A stretch of 5,357 nt of DNA, taken from Frankiaceae bacterium (GTDB lineage: Bacteria; Actinomycetota; Actinomycetes; JAFAQI01). Of the stretch, positions 1 to 5,357 are shown in pieces (position 1 is the first letter of the stretch; each line of letters begins with the position of its first letter). Location of the stretch: NCBI GenBank assembly GCA_030840545.1, contig JAVEEH010000130.1, positions 1 through 5,357 on the forward strand, in the 5' to 3' direction. Under the pieces are notes generated by a model. It saw nothing but the letters and a program-made list of their open reading frames with translations. It was not told the origin of the DNA and did no database searches. A program made the position numbers and the translations under genes.

Positions 1-51
1 GCGCCGGACCGACACGCGGCCAAGCCGAAGATCGCGCAATGCGGCCCCTAG
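1..51 (+). CDS. Possible C-terminal end of a convergent gene (partial)
   Basis: Frame 1 is open from the window edge to a TAG at 49-51 and would encode APDRHAAKPKIAQCGP. Fourteen of the 16 sense codons end in G or C, the bias of the neighbouring real genes, while the other two plus-strand frames lack it. The stop falls 19 bases before the convergent stop of the dehydrogenase gene and inside a hairpin, a normal arrangement for two genes meeting tail to tail. The fragment is too short to identify a family, and a chance open frame cannot be excluded. Confidence 0.35.
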   Translation, partial: APDRHAAKPKIAQCGP

Positions 52-62
52 AAGGGCCGCAT
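39..62. terminator. Hairpin between convergent stops, possible bidirectional terminator
   Basis: ATGCGGCCC (39-47) and GGGCCGCAT (54-62) form a perfect 9-bp stem with a 6-base loop. It lies just beyond the dehydrogenase stop at 71-73 on the minus strand and overlaps the possible plus-strand stop at 49-51. There is no T-tract on either side, so this is not a classical intrinsic terminator. Actinobacteria often have hairpins without a U-run at gene ends, which makes a termination or 3'-end-protecting role plausible but unproven. Confidence 0.45.
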
Positions 63-70
63 CCCGCGAT

Positions 71-1099
71 TCAGGGAATGCGCGGCGCTGGGTCGTCGCC
101 GAGGACTGCGGTCGCCACCCGGTCGCGGTGGAACGCGACGTCGCCCCACTGGGACGAGAGCGTCCAGGTGCGCTTCATCCACATGTGCAGGTCGTGCTCG
201 TAGGTGTAGCCGATGCCGGCGTGCACCTGCAGCGCGGTGCGCGCCGCCCGTTGCGCGGCGAGGGTGGCCGCGACCTTGGCGTGCGACGCGTCCCGCGCCC
301 GCGAGGGAAGGGCGTGCGCCACCGACCACGCGGCCCGGTGCACGACCGGCAGGGCGAAGGCGTTGGCCACACAGACATCCGCGAGCTGATGCTTCACGGC
401 CTGGAACGAGCCGATCGGCCGGCCGAACTGCTCGCGTGTCAACGCATAGCGCACCGACATGTCGAGCATGGCCTGCGCCAGCCCGACAAGCTGGGCGGCG
501 ACCGCGACGCAGGCGACGTCGAAGGCAGCCATGCCGTCAGCGCCCGTGACGATGCGGCCGGCCGACGGCTGCCAAGCGACGACGCCGAGGCCGGCGCCGC
601 GGTCCAGCGCCGGCTCGGGCGCGAGGTCGACCGCTGACCGCTCGAGAGCGTGCAGGCCGACGTCATCGGCAAGCAGGAAGAGGTCGGCCCACTGCGCGCC
701 CATCAGCAACGCGTCCGGACCGCTACCCAACGCCAGCACGGCGTCGCCGGCCGCGATCCGCGGGAGCCACTCGGCCGCGACCGGGCCACCGGCCGCTGCC
801 AGCAGCGCAGCGCCGGCCAGCGTTTCGACGACCGGCTCCGGCAGCGCGGCGCGACCGGTCTCGACAAGGACCGGAACGGCTGCGGTCAGGTCCATGCCCG
901 AACCACCGTGCGCCGCCGGCACGGTGAGCCCGGTGACACCGACATCGGCCAGCCGCTTCCACAGTCCCGGCACCCGGCCGTTGCCGGACTCCCACGCCGC
1001 GCGCAACGCTTCGGCGTCGCACGAACGCTCGAGCAGCTCGCGCACGCTCGCGGCAAACTCCACCGCGTCGGGCGCGGGCAGCAGCCGCATCGTGGTCAT
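71..1099 (-). CDS. Small, probably non-catalytic subunit of a heteromeric acyl-CoA dehydrogenase (FadE32/FadE33/FadE28-like)
   Basis: This 342-residue acyl-CoA dehydrogenase homologue is shorter than the usual ~380. An N-terminal helical domain (about 1-115, with PAAHGGSGMDL near 61-71) leads into a reduced, divergent middle domain. The C-terminal helical domain keeps the FAD-contacting signatures REQFGRPIGSFQAVKH (222-237) and QVHAGIGYTYE (291-301). The W-SEP-GSD motif of the middle domain is missing. No glutamate sits at either usual catalytic-base site: the helix reads AAQLVGLAQAM, and the C-terminal GTNE/YEGT motif is absent. In mycobacterial steroid catabolism such short FadE proteins (FadE27, 28, 32, 33) pair with a longer partner into an alpha2-beta2 enzyme. 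The ATG overlaps the stop of the upstream partner in an ATGA (1096-1099), which suggests translational coupling. A second Met at codon 4 is a possible start, but neither has a clear Shine-Dalgarno. Which FadE number it matches is not certain; FadE32 is favoured by the partner. Confidence 0.85.
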   Translation of the reverse strand: MTTMRLLPAPDAVEFAASVRELLERSCDAEALRAAWESGNGRVPGLWKRLADVGVTGLTVPAAHGGSGMDLTAAVPVLVETGRAALPEPVVETLAGAALLAAAGGPVAAEWLPRIAAGDAVLALGSGPDALLMGAQWADLFLLADDVGLHALERSAVDLAPEPALDRGAGLGVVAWQPSAGRIVTGADGMAAFDVACVAVAAQLVGLAQAMLDMSVRYALTREQFGRPIGSFQAVKHQLADVCVANAFALPVVHRAAWSVAHALPSRARDASHAKVAATLAAQRAARTALQVHAGIGYTYEHDLHMWMKRTWTLSSQWGDVAFHRDRVATAVLGDDPAPRIP

Positions 1100-2235
1100 C
1101 GCGGCAGCCCGAGCACTCGCTCGGCGACGACGTTGCGCTGCACCTCGTTGGTGCCGGCATAGATGGGCCCCGCGAGTGAGAACAGATAGCCGTCGAGCCA
1201 GCCCGCGTCGGCGCCGCTCGTGAGAGTGGACCGGGAGCCGAGCAGCCGCAGCGCGGTCTCGTGGATCTGGATGTCCAGCTGCGACCAGAAGAGCTTGTTG
1301 GCGCTCGACTCCGCGCCGATCGGCTTACCGGCGAGGGCCTCGAGCGCGGTGGACTGCACATAGAGGCGGTAGGCGTCCGCGTCCATCCACGCCTGGGTCA
1401 CGTCGTCGCGCAGCGCGGCCGGCGCCCCCGTCGTACGACGCAACAGCGACACCAGCCGGTCAGCCGACGCCATGAAGCGGCCCGGTGACCGCAACGTCAG
1501 GCCGCGTTCGGACGTCGTCGTCGACATCGCGACCTTCCAGCCCTGGCCGACCTCGCCGAGCACCCGGTCGTCCGGCACGAACACGTCGTCGAAGAACACC
1601 TCGGCGAAGCCGGGCTCACCGTCGAGCTGCCGGATCGGCCGCACGGTGACGCCGTCGGCGGACAGCGGCAGCAGCAGGTAGGTCAGCCCGTGGTGGCGGG
1701 TCGAGTCGGGGTCGGTGCGGAAGAGGCCGAACATCCAGTCGGCGAAAGCCGCTCGGGTGGACCAGGTCTTCTGGCCGTTGACCCGCCAGCCCCCATCGAC
1801 CTTCGTGGCCCGGGACCGCAGCGCGGCGAGATCACTGCCCGCACCCGGCTCCGACCAGCCCTGCGCCCAGATCTCCTCGCCGCGGGCCATCGGGAGCATG
1901 AAGCGGTCGCGCTGCGCGTCGGTGCCGAACTCGAACAAGGTCGGGGCGAGCAGGAAGATGCCGTTCTGCCCCACCCGGACCGGAGCGCCGGCGGCCCAGT
2001 ACTCCTCCTCGAAGACGAGCCATTCGAGCAGCCCCGCGTCGCGTCCGCCGTAGCGCTGCGGCCAGGTCACCACCGCGAGACGGGCGTCGAACAGCTGTCG
2101 CTCCCACTCGCGGTGGGCCGCGAAGCCGGTGGCGGTGTCGAGCGAGGGCAGCGGCTGCGGCGGCAGGTTGGCCGCCAACCAGCCGCGGACCTCCACGCGG
2201 AAGCCGTCCAGGGCCGGGTCGACGCTCAGGTCCAT
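1096..2235 (-). CDS. fadE31: Catalytic subunit of a heteromeric acyl-CoA dehydrogenase, FadE31-like
   Basis: This 379-residue FAD-dependent acyl-CoA dehydrogenase would introduce an alpha,beta double bond into a CoA thioester in the cytoplasm. Visible motifs are WPQRYGGRDA (58-67), the middle-domain signature WSEPGAGSDLA (127-137), NGQKTWST (153-160), and TTTSERG with Glu243 where the long-chain/isovaleryl-type catalytic base lies. The C terminus is AGTNEVQRNVVAERVLGLPR (360-379). The RxxFGxxI FAD motif of ordinary homotetrameric enzymes is absent and is supplied by the downstream small subunit, as expected for the alpha2-beta2 enzymes of steroid degraders. From memory, the N-terminal start (MDL...), the WP-x-x-YGGRDA-x-LL region and the TSERG-LRSP segment closely resemble M. 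tuberculosis FadE31 of the KstR2 regulon (HIP ring degradation). This ortholog call rests on recall, not alignment. The ATG follows a GAGGAG ribosome-binding site. The gene is first in a two-gene operon, divergent from the thiolase. Confidence 0.87.
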   Translation of the reverse strand: MDLSVDPALDGFRVEVRGWLAANLPPQPLPSLDTATGFAAHREWERQLFDARLAVVTWPQRYGGRDAGLLEWLVFEEEYWAAGAPVRVGQNGIFLLAPTLFEFGTDAQRDRFMLPMARGEEIWAQGWSEPGAGSDLAALRSRATKVDGGWRVNGQKTWSTRAAFADWMFGLFRTDPDSTRHHGLTYLLLPLSADGVTVRPIRQLDGEPGFAEVFFDDVFVPDDRVLGEVGQGWKVAMSTTTSERGLTLRSPGRFMASADRLVSLLRRTTGAPAALRDDVTQAWMDADAYRLYVQSTALEALAGKPIGAESSANKLFWSQLDIQIHETALRLLGSRSTLTSGADAGWLDGYLFSLAGPIYAGTNEVQRNVVAERVLGLPR

Positions 2236-2246
2236 CGAGTCGCACG

Positions 2247-2252
2247 CTCCTC
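2247..2252 (-). promoter_or_regulatory. Ribosome-binding site of the fadE31-like gene
   Basis: CTCCTC on the plus strand reads GAGGAG on the minus strand, 11 bases before the ATG at 2235-2233. The spacing is slightly long, but it is the only purine-rich Shine-Dalgarno match upstream, and it supports the MDLSVDPAL start. The divergent thiolase has no comparable site. Confidence 0.6.
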
Positions 2253-2273
2253 GGGCCGCTGTCGGCAGGGGTG

Positions 2274-2292
2274 ATCTGACGCCCCGTCAGAT
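2274..2292. promoter_or_regulatory. Perfect 19-bp inverted repeat, candidate operator for both divergent units
   Basis: ATCTGACG (2274-2281), a CCC spacer (2282-2284) and CGTCAGAT (2285-2292) form a perfect 8-3-8 dyad centred at 2283. It lies between the divergent fadE31-like and fadA6-like genes, and covers the putative -35 hexamer and part of the spacer of the thiolase promoter. A bound protein would therefore block RNA polymerase. Size and symmetry fit a dimeric TetR-type repressor, the class that controls most actinobacterial steroid and acyl-CoA catabolism. The sequence does not match the published KstR motif (TnnAACnnGTTnnA) or KstR2 motif (AnCAAGnnCTTGnT). The identity of the regulator is unknown and no regulator gene is complete in the window. 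Confidence 0.6.
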
Positions 2293-2303
2293 GGGGTTAA
2301 CCT
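2275..2303 (+). promoter_or_regulatory. Predicted promoter of the thiolase gene, leaderless transcript
   Basis: TAACCT (2298-2303) matches the actinobacterial -10 pattern TAnnnT. TCTGAC (2275-2280) resembles the -35 TTGACA, and the spacer is 17 bases. Counting seven bases on from the -10 places the start of transcription on the A of the ATG at 2310, so the mRNA would have no 5' leader. This fits the lack of any well-placed Shine-Dalgarno, the nearest G-run being GGGG at 2293-2296. Leaderless mRNAs are common in Actinobacteria. The -10 also lies partly inside the 8-bp palindrome GGTTAACC (2295-2302). No equally convincing promoter was found for the minus-strand operon. Confidence 0.5.
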
Positions 2304-2309
2304 ACCGAC

Positions 2310-3467
2310 ATGCCAGCGGCCTACATCGTCGAAGCGGTTCGCACTCCTGTCGGGAAGAAGAACGGCGGCCTCGCGGCCGCTCATCCGGCCGACCTGGGCG
2401 CCCACGCGCTGAAGACCCTGGTCGAGCGTGCCGGGATCGACCCGGCCGCCGTCGAGGACGTCGTCTTCGGCTGCCTCGACACACTCGGCCCGCAGGCCGG
2501 CGACATCGCGCGCACCGCCTGGCTCGCCGCTGGGCTGCCCGAGGAGGTGCCCGGCACCACGATCGACCGCCAGTGCGGGTCATCGCAGCAGGCGATCCAC
2601 TTCGCCGCCCAGGGCGTCATGAGCGGCACCCAGGACGTCGTGGTCGCGGGCGGCGTGCAGAACATGAGCCAGATCCCGATCGGCTCGGCGTTCCGGGTGG
2701 CGGCGTCGCTCGGCCTTGACCAACCCGACCCGTTCAGCGGCTCGAAGGGCTGGCAGGCGCGTTACGGCGACCAGCCGGTCAACCAGTTCCACGGCGCCGA
2801 GCTCATCTCCGAGAAGTGGGGCATCACCCGCGAGGAGATGGAGTCCTTCGCGCTCGAGTCGCACCGCCGCGCGATCCAGGCCATCGACGAGGGCCGGTTC
2901 GACCGCGAGATCGTGGCCTACGGCGACGTCACGGCCGACGAGGGGCCGCGGCGCGACACCACGCTGGAGAAGATGCAGTCGCTCAAGCCGGTCGCCGAGG
3001 GCGGCCGGATCACCGCGGCGGTGTCCTCTCAGATCTCCGACGGGGCCGCTGCGCTGCTGGTCGTGTCCGAGCGCGCGCTCGCGACTCACAACCTGACCCC
3101 GCGGGCTCGCATCCACCAGCTGTCGGTGCGCGGGGCAGACCCCATCTACATGCTCACGGCCCCGATCCCGGCCACCGCCCACGCGCTCGACAAGGCCGGT
3201 CTCACCCTCGACGACATCGACCTGGTCGAGATCAACGAGGCGTTTGCCCCGGTCGTGCTCGCCTGGCAGCGCGAGACCGGTGCCGACCTGACGAAGGTCA
3301 ACGTCAACGGCGGCGCCATCGCGCTGGGCCACCCGCTGGGCGCCACCGGCGCCCGCCTCATGACCACCCTGCTGCACGAGCTCGAACGGACCGGTGGCCG
3401 CTACGGCCTGCAGACCATGTGCGAGGGCGGCGGCCAGGCAAACGCCACCATCATCGAGCGTCTCTAG
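2310..3467 (+). CDS. fadA6: Acetyl-CoA acyltransferase (thiolase), FadA6-like, steroid ring catabolism
   Basis: This 385-residue type II thiolase has the family's usual length. It would cleave a 3-ketoacyl-CoA with free CoA to release acetyl-CoA in the cytoplasm. The nucleophile is Cys89 in DRQCGSSQQA. The other active-site elements are NEAFA (309-313), His341 in GHPLGATG (340-347) and Cys371 in TMCEGGG (369-375). The segments VAGGVQNMSQIPI (112-124), RYGDQ (151-155) and the C-terminal CEGGG-x-AN-x-TIIERL match M. tuberculosis FadA6 as I remember it, and fit less well to FadA5, the side-chain thiolase. FadA6 belongs to the KstR2/HIP pathway and is thought to convert MeDODA-CoA to MOODA-CoA plus acetyl-CoA. 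The start at MPAAYIVEAVRTPVG is the conserved thiolase N terminus. The gene is divergent from the dehydrogenase pair and 117 bases upstream of the yrbE genes. Thiolase identity is secure; the FadA6 assignment is strong but made without alignment. Confidence 0.9.
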   Translation: MPAAYIVEAVRTPVGKKNGGLAAAHPADLGAHALKTLVERAGIDPAAVEDVVFGCLDTLGPQAGDIARTAWLAAGLPEEVPGTTIDRQCGSSQQAIHFAAQGVMSGTQDVVVAGGVQNMSQIPIGSAFRVAASLGLDQPDPFSGSKGWQARYGDQPVNQFHGAELISEKWGITREEMESFALESHRRAIQAIDEGRFDREIVAYGDVTADEGPRRDTTLEKMQSLKPVAEGGRITAAVSSQISDGAAALLVVSERALATHNLTPRARIHQLSVRGADPIYMLTAPIPATAHALDKAGLTLDDIDLVEINEAFAPVVLAWQRETGADLTKVNVNGGAIALGHPLGATGARLMTTLLHELERTGGRYGLQTMCEGGGQANATIIERL

Positions 3468-3479
3468 CCCGTTTCGGGC
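3467..3479 (+). terminator. Weak hairpin at the thiolase stop
   Basis: GCCCG (3467-3471) and CGGGC (3475-3479) can pair around a TTT loop, beginning at the last base of the TAG stop. The stem is only 5 bp and no T-tract follows. It may slow or partly stop transcription, but it is too weak to claim that the thiolase and mce transcripts are separate. Confidence 0.2.
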
Positions 3480-3528
3480 AGGTTTCGCCCCCCGCATTGC
3501 TGCGCATGATCACGGAATACCCGCGCGG

Positions 3529-3557
3529 TTACCCATGCCCTGGTAGCCGCCTATCCG
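3529..3557 (+). promoter_or_regulatory. Tentative promoter ahead of the mce operon
   Basis: The 117-base gap between the thiolase and the first yrbE gene holds TTACCC (3529-3534) and TATCCG (3552-3557), separated by 17 bases. Both hexamers are poor matches to -35 and -10 consensus. Nothing else in the gap looks like a promoter, riboswitch or small gene. A GGGGGG run (3567-3572) lies 12 bases before the ATG and could serve as a distant Shine-Dalgarno. The operon may equally be transcribed from the thiolase promoter. Confidence 0.18.
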
Positions 3558-3584
3558 TGCCTGCCCGGGGGGCGCAAGACGTCT

Positions 3585-4361
3585 ATGACGACGATGCCCG
3601 CGAAGTGGGTGTTCCGCGAAGCCGGCAACTTCGCCGCCATGTCGCTCGACACCGTGCGGGCCGCCTTCCGCCGGCCGGTGCAGTGGCGTGAGTTCATCCA
3701 CCAGCTGTGGTTCGTGGCGAGCGTCTCGATCCTGCCGACCTGCCTGGTCGCGATCCCGTTCGGCGCCATCATCGCCCTGCAGACCGGCGCGCTGATCCGC
3801 CAGCTCGGCGCGGTGTCGCTCAACGGTGGTGCGTCCGTTGTCGCGGTCGTGCGCGAGGCCAGCCCCATCGTCACCGCACTCATCATCGCCGGTGCGGCGG
3901 GCTCCGCGATCTGCGCCGACCTCGGTGCCCGCAAGATCCGGGACGAGATCGACGCGATGGAGGCCCTGGGCATCAGCCCGATTCACCGGCTGGTCGTCCC
4001 GCGGGTCGGGGCCGTCATGGTGGTCGCACTTCTCCTCAACGGTCTGGTGTCCGTCGTCGGCGTTGCCGGCGGCTACTTCTTCAGCGTCGTGGTCGAGCAC
4101 GGCACTCCCGGTCCCTATTTCGCCTCGTTCACCGAGCTCGCGCAGATCCCTGACCTCTTACAAGCGGAGGGCAAGGCTCTGGTGTTCGGCTTCGTTGCGG
4201 CTCTCGTCGCGTCCTACCAGGGGCTGCGCGCCAAGGGCGGCCCCAAGGGCGTGGGCGACGCGGTCAACCAGTCGGTGGTCTTCACGTTCATGTTGCTGTT
4301 CGCCATCAATTTCGTAGCGACCGCGATCTACCAACAGGTCATCCCGCAGAAGGCGCTCTGA
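3585..4361 (+). CDS. yrbE4A: YrbE-type (MlaE family) permease A of an Mce lipid importer
   Basis: This 258-residue integral membrane protein has the usual YrbE length. It would form, with the next gene product, the inner-membrane permease of an Mce ABC importer of sterols or other lipids. Hydrophobic segments lie roughly at 43-68, 93-112, 141-170, 197-212 and 231-250. The conserved cytoplasmic coupling loop reads ICADLGARKIRDEIDAMEALG (109-129), followed by RLVVPR (135-140) and a C-terminal KGGPKGVGDAVNQSVV (217-232). The N-terminal pattern MSLDTVRAAFRRPVQWREF resembles M. tuberculosis YrbE4A from memory. The number 4 is otherwise inferred from the steroid genes next door and could be wrong, since the remainder also resembles YrbE proteins of other mce clusters. 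ATG 3585 gives MTTMPAKW; Met4 (3594) is an alternative with no better ribosome site. The ATPase partner (MceG/Mkl type) is not in the window. Confidence 0.88.
   Translation: MTTMPAKWVFREAGNFAAMSLDTVRAAFRRPVQWREFIHQLWFVASVSILPTCLVAIPFGAIIALQTGALIRQLGAVSLNGGASVVAVVREASPIVTALIIAGAAGSAICADLGARKIRDEIDAMEALGISPIHRLVVPRVGAVMVVALLLNGLVSVVGVAGGYFFSVVVEHGTPGPYFASFTELAQIPDLLQAEGKALVFGFVAALVASYQGLRAKGGPKGVGDAVNQSVVFTFMLLFAINFVATAIYQQVIPQKAL
4348..4353 (+). promoter_or_regulatory. Ribosome-binding site deciding the GTG start of the second yrbE gene
   Basis: AGAAGG, inside the last codons of the first yrbE gene, lies 11 bases before the GTG at 4365. No ATG is available at the N terminus of this frame, so this site supports the GTG start, three bases beyond the preceding TGA, and indicates translational coupling. 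Confidence 0.45.
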
Positions 4362-4364
4362 GCC

Positions 4365-5240
4365 GTGGGCGCGCATTCTCAACCGAGCACCGGTTTCACG
4401 CTGCCGAAGCCGTTTCGACCCCTGATCGCCGCCTGGCGGGGCGCGGGGTCGGCGCTCGACGACCTGGGCCGGCAGGCGACGTTCTATGCCCGGACCATCG
4501 GATGGACCTACCGCGTGCTCCTCCGCTACAAGAAGGAGGTCCTCCGGCTCCTGTCGGAGGTGGCGTTCGGCACCGGCGCCCTGGCCGTGATCGGGGGCAC
4601 GGTCGTGATCGTCGTCTTCATGACGTTCTTCACCGGGCTCGAGGTCGGCCAGCAGGGCTACAACTCGCTCAACCAGCTCGGCGCAGCCGTCTACACCGGC
4701 TTCATCTCGGCCTACTTCAACACCCGCGAGATCGCGCCCATCATCGCGGGCATCGCGCTGTCGGCGACCGTGGGAGCGGGCTTCACAGCACAGCTCGGCG
4801 CGATGCGCGCGAGTGAGGAGATCGACGCGTTGGAGACGATCGGCATCCCGTCGATCCCGTTCCTCGTCACCTCACGGCTCATCGCGGGGATGCTCGCGGT
4901 CATCCCGCTCTATGTGCTCGGGCTGCTGTCGTCCTACCTGTCAACCCAGCTCATCACGACGAAGCTCTACGGCCAGTCCTCCGGCACCTACCACCACTAC
5001 TTCTTCCAGTTCCTGCCCAAGAGCGACATCTACATCTCGTTCGGCAAGGTGATGGCGTTCGCATTCGTCATCATCCTCACGCACTGCTACTACGGCTACA
5101 AGTCCTCCGGCGGCCCGGCCGGCGTCGGCGTGAGCGTCGGCCGCGCGGTCCGGCTGGTCATCACCACCATCGTCGCGATGGACCTGTTGCTCGACCTCGC
5201 GCTCTACGGCACGCAGGTCACCGTTCGGATCGCAGGCTGA
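4365..5240 (+). CDS. yrbE4B: YrbE-type (MlaE family) permease B of an Mce lipid importer
   Basis: This 291-residue membrane protein is the second permease of the YrbE pair. A hydrophilic N-terminal stretch (1-60), absent from the A subunit, includes DDLGRQATFYARTIGW (32-47), characteristic of YrbE B proteins. Hydrophobic segments follow at about 68-92, 122-147, 172-195, 226-244 and 262-284. The coupling loop TAQLGAMRASEEIDALETIG (141-160) and the segment GYKSSGGPAGVGVSVGRAVR (244-263) are family hallmarks. LYGQSSGTYHHYF (201-213) matches the YGQSSG-Y-HYF element of YrbE4B as I recall it. It starts with GTG three bases after the first permease ends and stops one base before the Mce start, so the three genes form one operon. 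Its role is lipid passage through the inner membrane with its partner and an Mce hexamer. The '4' in the name rests on recall and context. Confidence 0.88.
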   Translation: MGAHSQPSTGFTLPKPFRPLIAAWRGAGSALDDLGRQATFYARTIGWTYRVLLRYKKEVLRLLSEVAFGTGALAVIGGTVVIVVFMTFFTGLEVGQQGYNSLNQLGAAVYTGFISAYFNTREIAPIIAGIALSATVGAGFTAQLGAMRASEEIDALETIGIPSIPFLVTSRLIAGMLAVIPLYVLGLLSSYLSTQLITTKLYGQSSGTYHHYFFQFLPKSDIYISFGKVMAFAFVIILTHCYYGYKSSGGPAGVGVSVGRAVRLVITTIVAMDLLLDLALYGTQVTVRIAG

Positions 5241-5241
5241 C

Positions 5242-5357
5242 ATGCGCCGACACCCTTACAAGCTCTACGGCGCGGCATTGCTCGTCGTAGCGGCCGGGCT
5301 GGTCTGGCTGGCGATCCTCTTCTTCAAGCAGACGTTCACGCCCGCGACCTACGTCAC
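5242..5357 (+). CDS. Mce family protein, first gene of the mce set (5' part only)
   Basis: An ATG one base after the permease stop opens a frame that runs off the window after 38 codons. It encodes MRRHPYKLYGAALLVVAAG and onward to TFTPATYV. A basic N terminus and a single hydrophobic segment (about 9-28) are followed by an FTP-x-x-x-V element. This is the usual membrane anchor and entry into the MCE/MlaD domain of MceA proteins. Position directly after two yrbE genes is the standard place of mceA. A weak GCAGG sits 5 bases upstream of the start. There is no lipobox in the visible part, as expected for MceA rather than MceE. The MCE domain itself lies outside the window, so the call relies mainly on operon order. 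Confidence 0.75.
   Translation, partial: MRRHPYKLYGAALLVVAAGLVWLAILFFKQTFTPATYV

Noticed and set aside
459..1223. Long plus-strand open frame (254 codons) opposite the dehydrogenase genes
   Set aside because: It is antisense to two clearly recognised acyl-CoA dehydrogenases, and its product is low-complexity Ala/Ser/Arg-rich with no domain. Such frames are a normal by-product of high-GC coding DNA.
2236..2309. KstR (TnnAACnnGTTnnA) or KstR2 (AnCAAGnnCTTGnT) site
   Set aside because: I looked for both on either strand of the divergent region and found no acceptable match. GGTTAACC has the half-sites in the wrong order and spacing.
2580..3497. Long minus-strand open frame (305 codons) opposite the thiolase
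   Set aside because: The thiolase has full catalytic motifs on the other strand. The antisense product is rich in Arg, Asp, Gly and Val with no recognisable fold.
3577..3584. AGACGTCT palindrome immediately before the first yrbE start codon
   Set aside because: An isolated 8-bp palindrome in GC-rich sequence, with no flanking symmetry and no promoter placed over it. Chance is sufficient.
3585..3596. Met4 as the true start of the first yrbE gene (MTTM), with the same ambiguity in the small dehydrogenase
   Set aside because: Neither downstream ATG has a better ribosome site. The first ATG is kept in both, and in the dehydrogenase it forms the 4-base overlap with the upstream stop.
3510..4100. 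Minus-strand open frame (196 codons) opposite the first yrbE gene
   Set aside because: Its product is a highly charged Asp/Arg/His-rich shadow of a well-conserved membrane protein gene.

Overview
The window is GC-rich DNA with strong G/C bias at third codon positions. It carries gene families typical of steroid-degrading Actinobacteria (paired short FadE acyl-CoA dehydrogenases, a FadA6-type thiolase and YrbE/Mce transport genes). I read it as a chromosomal fragment of a high-GC actinobacterium of the Mycobacterium/Rhodococcus/Nocardioides kind. The species cannot be fixed from the sequence alone. No mobile element, CRISPR array, tRNA or rRNA was seen.

Layout. At the left edge, a possible last 17 codons of a plus-strand gene run into a 9-bp hairpin lying between two convergent stop codons. 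Positions 71-2235 on the minus strand hold a two-gene acyl-CoA dehydrogenase operon. The larger FadE31-like subunit comes first, and its stop overlaps the start of the smaller subunit by 4 bp. A 74-bp divergent intergenic region follows. It contains a perfect 8-3-8 inverted repeat (2274-2292) over the putative -35 region and spacer of a predicted leaderless promoter for the thiolase. The thiolase (2310-3467, plus strand) is FadA6-like. After a 117-bp gap comes a tightly packed plus-strand mce operon start: a YrbE4A-like permease, a YrbE4B-like permease, and the first 38 codons of an Mce protein that continues past the right edge.

How the genes fit together (inference from known families). The Mce system would import a sterol or steroid-like lipid, with YrbE proteins as the permease dimer and an ATPase of the MceG type encoded elsewhere. 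FadA6 and the FadE31/FadE32 group belong to the late steroid C/D-ring (HIP) pathway of M. tuberculosis and Rhodococcus, where the thiolase product is the dehydrogenase substrate. The divergent pair would therefore be consecutive steps under one shared operator. No wholly new system is evident. The points most worth checking are the shared operator, which matches neither the KstR nor the KstR2 consensus, and the direct adjacency of HIP-pathway genes to an mce operon.
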